19,348 nt of DNA from Bacillota bacterium (GTDB lineage: Bacteria; Bacillota; Clostridia; Lachnospirales; Lachnospiraceae): the NCBI GenBank assembly GCA_022717655.1, contig JAIIAN010000038.1, positions 1 to 19,348 of the forward strand, given 5' to 3'. Positions 6,549 through 14,215 of the stretch are shown here, in pieces. The notes beneath the pieces are model-generated. The model ran no database searches. It saw only the letters and a program-made list of their open reading frames with translations, and was not told where the DNA came from. Position numbers and translations under genes: made by a program. Within the stretch, counting starts at the first letter, position 1, and every line of letters begins with the position of its first letter.

Positions 6549-7991
6549 TTAACCGATTAACCAGTTATACATTTCTTCATACTGTTTTGCAGAATTTCCC
6601 CAGGAGAAATCTTTTGCCATTGCACGGTCGACCAGTTTGTTCCATTCGCGTTTTCTGTCATAGTAAACAGCTTCTGCATAACGAACGGTCGCCAGCATTT
6701 CATGTGCATTATAATTTGTGAAGCTGAATCCGGTTCCGGTACTTTCATATTCGTTGTATGGTTCTACGGTATCTTTTAATCCACCTGTTTCTCTTACAAT
6801 CGGAATCGTTCCATATCTAAGGCTCATTAACTGACTTAAACCACATGGCTCAAACAGAGACGGCATTAAGAATGCATCACAGGAAGCATAGATTTTATGG
6901 GACATTGCATTATCATAGAAAATATTTGCAGATACTTTACCCTGATACTTCCATGCAAAATGACGGAACATATTTTCATACTGTTCTTCCCCTGTACCAA
7001 GTACCACTAACTGAATATTATCCTGACATAACTCATCCATTACATAGGCAATCAAGTCGAAACCTTTCTGGTCAGTCAGACGAGATACAATACCAATCAT
7101 CATGGCTTTCGGGTCTTCATTTAAGCCAAGCTCTCTTTGCAGTTCTATTTTATTTTTTACTTTTTCCTTACGGAATGTTTTTGCATTATAATTTTTTGCA
7201 ATCAACTGGTCTGTTTCCGGATTCCATTCACCATAATCAATTCCGTTTACGATTCCACGCAGGTCATTTGCACGCGCTCTCATCAGACCATCCAGTTTTT
7301 CACCATAAAATTCTGTCTTAATCTCTTCGGCATAAGTATTACTTACGGTTGTGATTGCATCGGCATAAACCAGACCGCCTTTTAAAAGGTTTCCATCTTT
7401 ATAAGATTCCAGTTTATCCGGAGTAAAGTAATATGCCGGAAGTCCGGTTAAATCACGGATTGTCTTAATGTCCCAGGTTCCCTGGAATTTTAAGTTATGT
7501 ATAGTCATGACAGTTTTGATTCCCTGATAGAATGGACCATCCTGGAAACGGTCTTTTAAGAATACAGGCACTAATCCGGTCTGCCAATCATGACAATGAA
7601 TCAAGTCCGGTCTGAAGTCAATCACCGGAAGAATGGATAAGGCTGCTTTTGAGAAATAGGAGAATTTTTCAATATCAAATCGAATATCTCCGTAAGGCTG
7701 ATAGCCTGAGAAATAATATTCATTATCGATAAAGTAATACTGGATTCCCTCATATACCATCTGCATGATTCCAACATACTCTCTGCGGTAACCAATATCC
7801 ATATAAAAATGTGTTACATACTGAAGCTGGTTCTTATATTCTTCTTTCATGCACATGTATTTTGGAATAATCACCCGCACATCATATTCGTTCTTGTCAA
7901 AACACTTTGGCAATGCCCCTACAACATCTGCCAGTCCTCCTGTTTTTATAAAAGGCACTGCTTCTGATGCCACAAATAAAATCTTTTTCAC
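6549..7991 (-). CDS. glgA: Glycogen (starch) synthase, ADP-glucose type, GT5
   Basis: GlgA adds glucose from ADP-glucose to the non-reducing end of alpha-1,4-glucan. The 480-residue protein has the N-terminal ADP-glucose binding motif KTGGLADVVGALP with its lysine at residue 16, close to Lys15 of the Escherichia coli enzyme. The catalytic-domain HCHDWQTGLVP is present. In the C-terminal GT-B domain it has GIVSRLTDQKGFDLI, and the acidic motif PSLFEPCGLSQL followed by TIPIVRETGGLKDTV. I choose GTG at 7991 (product MKKILFVASE, 9 nt after AAGGAGG) over the in-frame TTG one codon upstream; either is possible. It follows spo0A by about 68 nt with no terminator between and has a TATAAT box of its own. 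No other glycogen gene is in the window, so the usual glgBCDAP cluster is not here. Storage of glycogen-like granulose at the onset of sporulation is known in clostridia; a link to Spo0A here is inference. Confidence 0.97.
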   Translation of the reverse strand: MKKILFVASEAVPFIKTGGLADVVGALPKCFDKNEYDVRVIIPKYMCMKEEYKNQLQYVTHFYMDIGYRREYVGIMQMVYEGIQYYFIDNEYYFSGYQPYGDIRFDIEKFSYFSKAALSILPVIDFRPDLIHCHDWQTGLVPVFLKDRFQDGPFYQGIKTVMTIHNLKFQGTWDIKTIRDLTGLPAYYFTPDKLESYKDGNLLKGGLVYADAITTVSNTYAEEIKTEFYGEKLDGLMRARANDLRGIVNGIDYGEWNPETDQLIAKNYNAKTFRKEKVKNKIELQRELGLNEDPKAMMIGIVSRLTDQKGFDLIAYVMDELCQDNIQLVVLGTGEEQYENMFRHFAWKYQGKVSANIFYDNAMSHKIYASCDAFLMPSLFEPCGLSQLMSLRYGTIPIVRETGGLKDTVEPYNEYESTGTGFSFTNYNAHEMLATVRYAEAVYYDRKREWNKLVDRAMAKDFSWGNSAKQYEEMYNWLIG

Positions 7992-8029
7992 CAAAAATTT
8001 CCTCCTTGCTTCGATGTCTATTTAAGATG

Positions 8030-8035
8030 ATTATA
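8030..8035 (-). promoter_or_regulatory. Candidate -10 box of glgA
   Basis: TATAAT on the minus strand lies in the spo0A-glgA gap, 38 nt before the glgA GTG. The -35 region (TTTCAA with a 17-nt spacer) is weak, so glgA may rely partly on readthrough from spo0A. Confidence 0.4.
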
Positions 8036-8059
8036 CTCCATTTTACCCATCATTGAAAG

Positions 8060-8851
8060 TTATTTTTTATATTCCAACCGGATTTTATCTGCAATTAACG
8101 CAATAAATTCGGAATTTGTCGGTTTTCCCTTCCCTGTACTGACTGTATAGCCAAACAATTCATCGATGGTGTCCATTTTTCCTCTGCTCCATGCAACCTC
8201 AATCGCATGACGAATCGCTCTTTCTACACGACTTGGAGTGGTCTGATGTTTCTTTGCGATCGTCGGATATAAAATTTTCGTGATAGAGTTCAGCATTTCC
8301 ATATCATTGACAGAAAGAATAATGGCATCTCTTAAATACTGATATCCTTTGATGTGTGCCGGAACTCCGATTTCATGAATGATATTTGTCACATCTGTCT
8401 CAAGATTACGTTCAAAATAAGTATTCTTATCTTCATAAGCATTAATTCTTCTTAAATCTTTTCTTCCGTCTCTCAACTGACGAATATGTTTGATTCTTGA
8501 AATCAGCATATCATTATCGAATGGTTTTAACACATAATAATTTGCGCCAAGATTAAACGCATCTTCCGTAATCTGTTCCTGTCCGACTGCGGATACTACA
8601 ATAAATGCAGGATGCTTCTTAATTGTGCAATCTTTTCCAACCCGCTCCATCACAGTCAGCCCGTCTACTTTTGGCATAATAATATCTAAAAGTACAACAT
8701 CTGGTTCTTTCTCTTTAATAATATCATAAATATCAGCACCATTATTTGCGTGTCCGACTAATTCCAGTTCATTGTCTTCTTTGATGAGCGTTTCCAGTAA
8801 GTCTAACATTTTTTCATTATCATCTGCAATTGCGACATTTAATTTTTCCAT
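8060..8851 (-). CDS. spo0A: Sporulation master response regulator Spo0A
   Basis: Spo0A is the phosphorylation-activated transcription factor that commits Firmicutes to sporulation. The 263-residue product has an N-terminal receiver domain with acidic pocket D10-D11, phospho-acceptor D56 in VLLDIIMP, S87 and K109 in VLKPF. A hinge near 130-145 leads to the C-terminal Spo0A DNA-binding domain (about 147-263). This contains the characteristic HEIGVPAHIKGYQYLRDAI and the recognition-helix segment TPSRVERAIRHAIEVAW. I start at the ATG at 8851, which has GGAGG 7 nt upstream. A longer frame opening at 8917 would add 22 residues without any ribosome site. Upstream lie a housekeeping-type promoter and a Spo0A box cluster. 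spoIVB precedes it, as in Bacillus subtilis, and glgA follows. Confidence 0.99.
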   Translation of the reverse strand: MEKLNVAIADDNEKMLDLLETLIKEDNELELVGHANNGADIYDIIKEKEPDVVLLDIIMPKVDGLTVMERVGKDCTIKKHPAFIVVSAVGQEQITEDAFNLGANYYVLKPFDNDMLISRIKHIRQLRDGRKDLRRINAYEDKNTYFERNLETDVTNIIHEIGVPAHIKGYQYLRDAIILSVNDMEMLNSITKILYPTIAKKHQTTPSRVERAIRHAIEVAWSRGKMDTIDELFGYTVSTGKGKPTNSEFIALIADKIRLEYKK

Positions 8852-8935
8852 TTCTAATCCTCCATCACTTATTGCTGCTTTCCTCAGTAAACGACGGGCG
8901 CCCTGTTGAATTGCCATTTTCTAAGGATTACTTGT

Positions 8936-8964
8936 ATTATATTCTCTGTCTGCCAGTTAATCAA
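8936..8964 (-). promoter_or_regulatory. Promoter of spo0A
   Basis: TTGATT (8959-8964), a 17-nt spacer and a perfect TATAAT (8936-8941) on the minus strand give a strong sigma-A promoter, with a start near 8929 and a leader of about 78 nt. The -10 region also contains AGAGAATAT, which fits the sigma-H -10 consensus RnnGAATww. No sigma-H -35 (RnAGGAwww) is visible at the right distance, so I call only sigma-A. Confidence 0.75.
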
Positions 8965-9003
8965 GAGAATTGTTTCTACAATAAGTGTTCTTTTCTGTTA
9001 TTT

Positions 9004-9027
9004 TTCGACATTTCGATTAATTACGAC
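9004..9027 (-). promoter_or_regulatory. Spo0A box cluster upstream of spo0A
   Basis: A perfect 0A box TGTCGAA (9004-9010, minus strand) lies about 40 nt upstream of the spo0A -35 hexamer. Two weaker copies precede it, AATCGAA and AGTCGTA, their TCG cores 8 and 10 nt apart. The cluster sits between the spoIVB stop and the spo0A promoter, a position that fits autoregulation by Spo0A~P as known in Bacillus subtilis. Confidence 0.55.
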
Positions 9028-9034
9028 TTTTCAT

Positions 9035-10234
9035 TTATTCCAGCATTTTTTCAGCAAAAATCCCATATCCTTTTGTTGAATCCTGAACAAATACATGTGT
9101 CACAGCCCCTATCAGCTTTCCATTCTGTATCACGGGACTTCCACTCATTCCCTGCACGATTCCACCTGTGATGCTAAGCAGTGTTTCATCCGTCACCTCA
9201 ATGGAAAAGGCCTTATTTGAGTCTGCGTGTTCGGGAAAAATCTCCGTAATCTGTGCACGATATGCCTTTACTTCTCCCTCAACATTGGTCAAAATCTGTG
9301 CCTCTCCTGTTTCCACATCCTGCCTGTATCCAATACTCATCTGACAAAGTGGCAGTTTTTGCTGTGCGTTTGTTCCGATTGTGCCATATACCCCATTTTC
9401 CTGATTTTTTTCGATTGTTCCAAGCTTTTTTTCCTCACTGTAATCAATATAACCGGATAATTCACCTGGCGTACCCCTGCTTCCTTTTACTACAGAGACA
9501 ATCTGTGCCTCATAGAGTTCTCCTTGTGAAATTTGAAGCAGTGCTCCGGTATCGGTATCACTGATTCCATGCCCCAGCGCACCATAAGCTCCTTCTTTGG
9601 TTAAGAAGGTCAAAGTTCCGATTCCCTGCGTATTATCTCTGACCCAGATTCCAAGCTTATACTTTAAATCCTGTGCTTTTACCGGCTGAATACAGATTGG
9701 AATTTTTTCTTCGTCCCGTTCTACTAGAAGTGTTACTTCTTTTCCCTCTGAATTTTGTATTTTATCAATCAGCTCCTTTTTATTCTGAATTGTCTCCCCA
9801 TTTATCTCAAGAATGTAATCTCCTGATTTGGCAATATTTTCTGCTGGTGCACAGGTCATTCCATCCTCTTGTACAATTTCCCCTGTATCAATTATCAGTA
9901 CTCCCTTTGTCTCCATATAAAGTCCCACCGGCTGCCCGCAAACCGAAACTTTATTTTCTTCCACCGTCTCAACTTTTATTTTTTTAACCGGAATCGTATC
10001 AAACAGCTTACAAGAAACCCAGTATGCACTCCCCTTTGAGGTTTGAATTGTATCTTCATAAGTCACAAATGGCAGATTTAATAATTCAGAAATTCCTTTT
10101 TCCTCTTCTTTGGACAGATACACCGTATCCGGAATTGCCTGTTCGGTGATTTTCCATCCAAAAAATCCTGCGCAGATAATATCTGCTAATAATAATACGA
10201 ATAAAAGACGACGAAAATTACACTTTTTTTTCAA
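9035..10234 (-). CDS. spoIVB: SpoIVB, forespore signalling serine peptidase (S55)
   Basis: SpoIVB is made in the forespore, secreted into the intermembrane space, and cleaves SpoIVFA-type targets to trigger sigma-K activation; it also acts on SpoIIQ. The product of 399 residues begins with a basic stretch and a membrane-anchor helix (about 10-29). It has a PDZ domain (about 105-180) and ends with the S55 peptidase domain. Catalytic candidates are H222 in GALGHGI, D349 in VTDET and S364 in GMSGSP. Their spacing (127 and 15 residues) equals that of H236, D363 and S378 of the Bacillus enzyme as I recall it. I start at TTG (10234), 9 nt after AAGGA; the reading frame extends 24 codons upstream but only to another TTG inside the recN terminator stem, without a ribosome site. 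A sigma-G or sigma-F promoter is expected but I could not place one confidently. It lies between recN and spo0A, the conserved order. Confidence 0.96.
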   Translation of the reverse strand: MKKKCNFRRLLFVLLLADIICAGFFGWKITEQAIPDTVYLSKEEEKGISELLNLPFVTYEDTIQTSKGSAYWVSCKLFDTIPVKKIKVETVEENKVSVCGQPVGLYMETKGVLIIDTGEIVQEDGMTCAPAENIAKSGDYILEINGETIQNKKELIDKIQNSEGKEVTLLVERDEEKIPICIQPVKAQDLKYKLGIWVRDNTQGIGTLTFLTKEGAYGALGHGISDTDTGALLQISQGELYEAQIVSVVKGSRGTPGELSGYIDYSEEKKLGTIEKNQENGVYGTIGTNAQQKLPLCQMSIGYRQDVETGEAQILTNVEGEVKAYRAQITEIFPEHADSNKAFSIEVTDETLLSITGGIVQGMSGSPVIQNGKLIGAVTHVFVQDSTKGYGIFAEKMLE

Positions 10235-10304
10235 AAAATCACATCCTTTTGTTATTTTTTTCAAATAAATTCTTTTTTCGTTCAAATGCAAATTTTTATT
10301 TTGC

Positions 10305-10365
10305 AATTTTCACATACTAAAAAGGGTACACATCAATCGTGTACCCTTTTTAGTATGTGAAAATT
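10305..10365 (-). terminator. Terminator after recN: perfect 27-bp stem, 7-nt loop
   Basis: Arms 10305-10331 and 10339-10365 are perfectly complementary across 27 bp around the loop 10332-10338. The GC-containing core GGGTACAC/GTGTACCC is followed on the minus strand by TTTTT. It begins 3 nt after the recN stop codon and closes the long nusB-recN run. The A-run on the other side could also make it function on the plus strand, but no gene needs that here. Confidence 0.88.
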
Positions 10366-10368
10366 CTA

Positions 10369-12054
10369 TTATTTCAATCTTGTATTTTTTTGTTGTTGTG
10401 CCATTTCTTTCATCTCACGTGCATTTAAAAGCACTGCCTCTGTGATACTTTCTCCACCAAGCATCCTTGCCAGTTCTTCCACTGATTTTTCCTCACTGAG
10501 ACGCCAGATTTTTGTCTGTGTTTCGAGTTCTTTTACACTTTTTTCAATTAAAAAATGAGAATCTGCCTGCGCTGCAATCTGAGGAAGATGTGTAATACAA
10601 AGCACCTGATGTGACCTTGCAATCACTGCCATTTTTTCTGAAACTTTCCATGCGGTTTTTCCACTGATTCCTGTATCGATTTCATCAAAAATAAGCGTTT
10701 CTTTTTCGTCTTTATCTGCCAGAATTGTTTTAATTGCCAGCATGATTCGGGAAAGTTCACCGCCTGAGACGACTTTTTGAAGTTCTCTTTTTGGTTCTCC
10801 AGGATTCGTCGAAATAAAAAAGCAGATGCTGTCTTTTCCATTTGAAGAAAAATCTGATTTTTCCTCAAACACAATCTCAAATGCCACATCCAGGAAATTG
10901 AGTTCCTTTAATCCTTCGATAATCTCTTTTTCCAGCTTTTTCGCCCATTTTTTACGGCTGTCTGTCAACTGTTCACACTGTTTTTGTAATTTCTTTTCCT
11001 GCTGTTCTACTTTTTTTCTTAATTCTGCCTGATTCTGTTCAAAATGTTCCAGTGCCTCATATTCTTCTTCTTTTTGCTTCTTATATTCCAGCACTGCCTC
11101 AATACTTGCTCCATATTTTGATTTTAAATGATTTAAGAGATTTAAGCGTTCCTCTGTCTCCAAAAACTCTTCCTGTGAAAACTGAAAATCTGAAAGATAA
11201 GAGGAAAGTTCTCTGTTAAAATCACTTAAAAGCGCATCCACATCATTTAACGTATCATAAAGTCCTTTTAATGCCTCATCCAGCTCCGAAACTAAAGCTA
11301 ACTGCCGTACGGCTCTGCCAATCTGTTCTGAACTGCCTTCTCTTTCATAGCCTGTCAGTTCATACACTTCTGAAAGGTTTTCCGTAATCCGTTTTGCATT
11401 TATCATTTTGCGGTACTGTGCTTCCAGTACTTCATCTTCGCCTGCTTTTAATTTTGCATCTTTAATTTCTGAAATTTCAAATTCCAGAAAATCCATCTGC
11501 CGTTTTTTCTGTTCTTCGTCTATTTCATACTGTGCAAGTTCTTTTTTGAATGTCTTGTAAGTTTCGTAGTCCTTTTGAACCTGCTCCCGTTTTTCCAAAA
11601 TTTCTGCTTTTCCATAAGCATCCAGAATTTCCATCTGTTTTTCCGGATATAATAAAGACTGATGTTCATGCTGTCCATGAATATCCAGCAGATAAGAAGC
11701 CGCCTGTTTTACCATAGAAACAGTACAGGTTTCTCCATTTATTTTACAGATGCTTCTGTTTCCTGTCAGTTTCCTGCTGATAATAACCTGTCCATCTTCC
11801 GGAAAAATATCCATCTGCTTTAATTTTTCTGCAGTTTTTTCGCTCACTTCAAATACCAGCTCTACAAACGCATATTCCGCATGTTCCCTTATCATGCTTT
11901 TTGAAGCTTTTTGTCCAAGAGCCAGATTAATCGAGCCAATTAAAATTGACTTTCCGGCACCGGTTTCTCCGGTCAGAATATTCAGCCCCTCTGTAAAATC
12001 CACTTCTGCCTCATCAATCAGTGCCAGATTTTTTACATGCAAATGCAACAACAT
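10369..12054 (-). CDS. recN: DNA repair protein RecN (SMC-like ATPase)
   Basis: RecN is an SMC-like ATPase recruited early to double-strand breaks, helping to hold DNA ends and stimulate RecA-dependent repair. The 561-residue protein has the N-terminal Walker A motif GETGAGKS (29-36). A long coiled coil (about 155-375) is interrupted by a mid-region. The C-terminal half has the ABC signature VSGGELSRIMLAIK and the Walker B segment ETLIFDEIDTGISG, followed by THLPQIAAQADSHF. The length matches the family (550-570). The ATG at 12054 lies 5 nt after the argR stop, with AAGG of its ribosome site overlapping that stop codon, so translation is coupled to argR. A terminator follows immediately. No LexA box is visible directly upstream. 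Confidence 0.98.
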   Translation of the reverse strand: MLLHLHVKNLALIDEAEVDFTEGLNILTGETGAGKSILIGSINLALGQKASKSMIREHAEYAFVELVFEVSEKTAEKLKQMDIFPEDGQVIISRKLTGNRSICKINGETCTVSMVKQAASYLLDIHGQHEHQSLLYPEKQMEILDAYGKAEILEKREQVQKDYETYKTFKKELAQYEIDEEQKKRQMDFLEFEISEIKDAKLKAGEDEVLEAQYRKMINAKRITENLSEVYELTGYEREGSSEQIGRAVRQLALVSELDEALKGLYDTLNDVDALLSDFNRELSSYLSDFQFSQEEFLETEERLNLLNHLKSKYGASIEAVLEYKKQKEEEYEALEHFEQNQAELRKKVEQQEKKLQKQCEQLTDSRKKWAKKLEKEIIEGLKELNFLDVAFEIVFEEKSDFSSNGKDSICFFISTNPGEPKRELQKVVSGGELSRIMLAIKTILADKDEKETLIFDEIDTGISGKTAWKVSEKMAVIARSHQVLCITHLPQIAAQADSHFLIEKSVKELETQTKIWRLSEEKSVEELARMLGGESITEAVLLNAREMKEMAQQQKNTRLK

Positions 12055-12059
12055 ATTTT

Positions 12060-12530
12060 TTACCTTGTACTCTCTTCGCCCGTGTTAATAATTTTTTTGA
12101 TTTTTTCCATTAAAATAATCGTATCATCCACTGTACGGTTAATGCAGGCGATTGTGTCATCTCCGGCAATACAGCCTACAATTTCATTCATTTTCATATT
12201 ATCAAGTGCTGCTCCGGCAGCATTCGCCATTCCGGCAACTGTTTTTATAACCAGAATGTTCTGCGCCATCTCCATTGATAACAGTGCATCCCGCAAAACC
12301 CTTTTATATTTTTCACTGTCCTGATTGGTGCGCTGTTCTAAAACCGTATATTTAGAACCTCCATCCGATTTTGCAATTTTCATCAGTTTCAATTCTCTGA
12401 TATCTCTTGAAACTGTCGCCTGAGTCACTGCAAATCCAGCTTCCTGCAGTTTTACTGCCAGTTCTTCCTGGGTTTCAATGTCATATTGGTTAATCAGGTC
12501 AATAATTTTTGAATGTCTGGCAATCTTCAT
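12060..12530 (-). CDS. argR: Arginine repressor ArgR/AhrC
   Basis: ArgR is an arginine-responsive hexameric regulator of arginine biosynthesis and catabolism. The 156-residue protein has the N-terminal winged helix (about 1-70) with QEELAVKLQEAGFAVTQATVSRDIRELKL-type recognition residues; the TQATVSRDIREL core is diagnostic. A C-terminal oligomerisation and arginine-binding domain (about 80-150) contains GCIAGDDTIACI, which holds the conserved ligand-binding aspartates. The ATG is 10 nt after AAGGAGA, which overlaps the nadK stop, and the gap to nadK is 15 nt. In Bacillus this gene also precedes recN. I found no convincing ARG box in the window's promoters, so its targets are presumably elsewhere. 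Confidence 0.97.
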   Translation of the reverse strand: MKIARHSKIIDLINQYDIETQEELAVKLQEAGFAVTQATVSRDIRELKLMKIAKSDGGSKYTVLEQRTNQDSEKYKRVLRDALLSMEMAQNILVIKTVAGMANAAGAALDNMKMNEIVGCIAGDDTIACINRTVDDTIILMEKIKKIINTGEESTR

Positions 12531-12545
12531 AATCAGTCCGTCTCC

Positions 12546-13406
12546 TTAGTTTTTCATTTTCCGTCTTAATACTTCAAGAAAACTAATGTTACTTATCTTT
12601 ATAATCTGGGTGTCCTTTACGGAACGCCGTATGACAACCCTGTCTGCTGTGCGCATCGGAACATTGGTATCTCCATCAAAGCTTACCACTGCCTTTGCCT
12701 CACAGCCCTGACTTCCTTCTCCGATTTCTACCGTAATCTCATCTTCTGCCGGAAAAATCACACTTCTGGTATTTAAGGTATGCGGTGCTACCGGTGTCAT
12801 AATCAAAATATTTGTTTCCGGAGATACAATCGGTCCTCCTGCGGACAAACTGTATCCCGTCGAACCCGTCGCAGTTGCTATAATGATTCCATCTGCGGTA
12901 TAGCTGTTTAAAAATTCACCATTTACATAATTATGAAATCTTGTCACATGTAAAGGTCCATCTCTGCCAATTACAATATCATTTAATGCAACATCTTCTG
13001 CAATGAGTTCTTCTTTATGATAAACTTTTCCGTTTAACATCATTCGTTTCTCTATCGTATATTCATCTAACATCAGATGATTTAACGCTCCCTCAATAGA
13101 GGAGCGGTCAATTTCTGCAAGATATCCAAGCGTACCCAGATTAATTCCTAAAAGAGGAATCTGACGATTGACCACGTCTCTTGCTGCCTGCAAAAGTGTT
13201 CCATCTCCACCAAGCACAATAATACACTCGACATCCTTTGGAATCTTTTCTACATCAGTATAATGATTACTTCTGGCTTTTTGTTCCGATGTTTCTTCTC
13301 TTAAGATGCAGTATTTTCCCTTTGAATTTAAATACGCTTCAACCTGTCTTGCCGTCTTTAATTCTTTATCCTTTTGTCTGTTTGCAATAATAAAAAACTT
13401 ATCCAT
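12546..13406 (-). CDS. nadK: NAD kinase (ATP:NAD+ 2'-phosphotransferase)
   Basis: NadK phosphorylates NAD+ to NADP+ using ATP or polyphosphate and sets the cell's NADP(H) supply. The 286-residue protein contains the signature GGDGT at 66-70 and LLGINLGTLGYLAEID near 85-100. The short NE/D motif appears as N142-D143 in ALNDIV, and the glycine-rich TATGSTGYSLSAGGP is near 178-191. The length is typical of bacterial NadK. Its ATG shares one base with the tlyA stop (TAATG), implying coupling; GGAG lies 11 nt upstream. Its product cofactor is used by the reductoisomerase that follows Dxs in the isoprenoid pathway, a possible but unproven reason for the grouping. Confidence 0.97.
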   Translation of the reverse strand: MDKFFIIANRQKDKELKTARQVEAYLNSKGKYCILREETSEQKARSNHYTDVEKIPKDVECIIVLGGDGTLLQAARDVVNRQIPLLGINLGTLGYLAEIDRSSIEGALNHLMLDEYTIEKRMMLNGKVYHKEELIAEDVALNDIVIGRDGPLHVTRFHNYVNGEFLNSYTADGIIIATATGSTGYSLSAGGPIVSPETNILIMTPVAPHTLNTRSVIFPAEDEITVEIGEGSQGCEAKAVVSFDGDTNVPMRTADRVVIRRSVKDTQIIKISNISFLEVLRRKMKN

Positions 13407-14215
13407 TATTTATCCAACTCCGCATGGGCCAACGCAACGACATTCTGAATCGAAAGTTCCTGTTCTTTTGCCGGATTTTCCGTATCTGTCTTTACAATGT
13501 GAAGCAGATACTCAATATTTCCCTCCGGTCCTTTAATCGGTGAAAACTCAAGATGCTGAGGTGCAAATCCAATACTTTTTGCATACTCCATTACTTTCTC
13601 AATGACTTCTTCATGGACTTTCGCATCTCTGACGACACCTTTTTTGCCAACTTTTTCTCTTCCGGCTTCAAACTGCGGTTTAATCAGGCAGACTACCTCT
13701 CCGCCGGCTTTTAACAGATGATAAACCGGAAGCAGTACCTTTGTTAAAGAAATAAAGGAAACATCAATCGAAGAAAAATCTGCCGGCTCCTGCAAATCTT
13801 CTGGTGTCACATAGCGGATATTGGTTCTTTCCATGCAGACCACGCGCTCATCATTTCTTAACTTCCAGTCTAACTGACCATGTCCTACATCAATCGCATA
13901 GACTTTTACTGCTCCATTTTGAAGCATACAGTCTGTAAAACCACCTGTAGAAGAACCCACATCCATACAGATTTTATCCTGAAGGGTGACTCCGAAATTA
14001 TTCATTGCTTTTTCGAGTTTTAATCCACCACGGCTTACATATTTTAACGTATTTCCACGCACCTCAATATTTGCAGTATCTGCAAACATCGAACCTGCCT
14101 TATCCTCTTTCTGGTTTTCTACATAGACACAGCCTGACATAATGACAGCCTTTGCCTTTTCTCTTGATACTGCCAGCCCTCTCTTTACTAACAGTACATC
14201 CAGACGTTCTTTCAT
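13406..14215 (-). CDS. tlyA: TlyA-family S4/FtsJ rRNA 2'-O-methyltransferase
   Basis: The 269-residue protein combines an N-terminal S4 RNA-binding domain (about 3-60) with an FtsJ-like SAM methyltransferase domain (about 62-245). The SAM motif DVGSSTGGF is at 85-93, and the K-D-K-E tetrad typical of 2'-O-methyltransferases is visible as K66, D151, K179 and E183 (LIKPQFE). In mycobacteria TlyA methylates 16S and 23S rRNA cytidines; the older 'hemolysin' label comes from that family. The exact nucleotide target in this organism cannot be read from sequence. It overlaps the dxs stop by 4 nt (ATGA) and has AAGGAGG 10 nt upstream; nadK follows with a 1-nt overlap. The Bacillus counterpart is yqxC in the same position. 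Confidence 0.94.
   Translation of the reverse strand: MKERLDVLLVKRGLAVSREKAKAVIMSGCVYVENQKEDKAGSMFADTANIEVRGNTLKYVSRGGLKLEKAMNNFGVTLQDKICMDVGSSTGGFTDCMLQNGAVKVYAIDVGHGQLDWKLRNDERVVCMERTNIRYVTPEDLQEPADFSSIDVSFISLTKVLLPVYHLLKAGGEVVCLIKPQFEAGREKVGKKGVVRDAKVHEEVIEKVMEYAKSIGFAPQHLEFSPIKGPEGNIEYLLHIVKTDTENPAKEQELSIQNVVALAHAELDK

Noticed and set aside
6845..7321. 158-codon plus-strand reading frame opposite glgA
   Set aside because: It is antisense to a well-conserved enzyme, rich in His/Tyr/Pro as a reverse-frame artefact, and lacks a ribosome site.
8852..8917. 22-codon N-terminal extension of Spo0A from an upstream ATG
   Set aside because: There is no ribosome site before it, Spo0A proteins start at the receiver domain, and a strong GGAGG precedes the downstream ATG.
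10235..10305. Sigma-G or sigma-F promoter for spoIVB
   Set aside because: GCATT and an A-rich GAAAAAAAT stretch are present, but the spacing (22 nt) and -10 match are not good enough to call.
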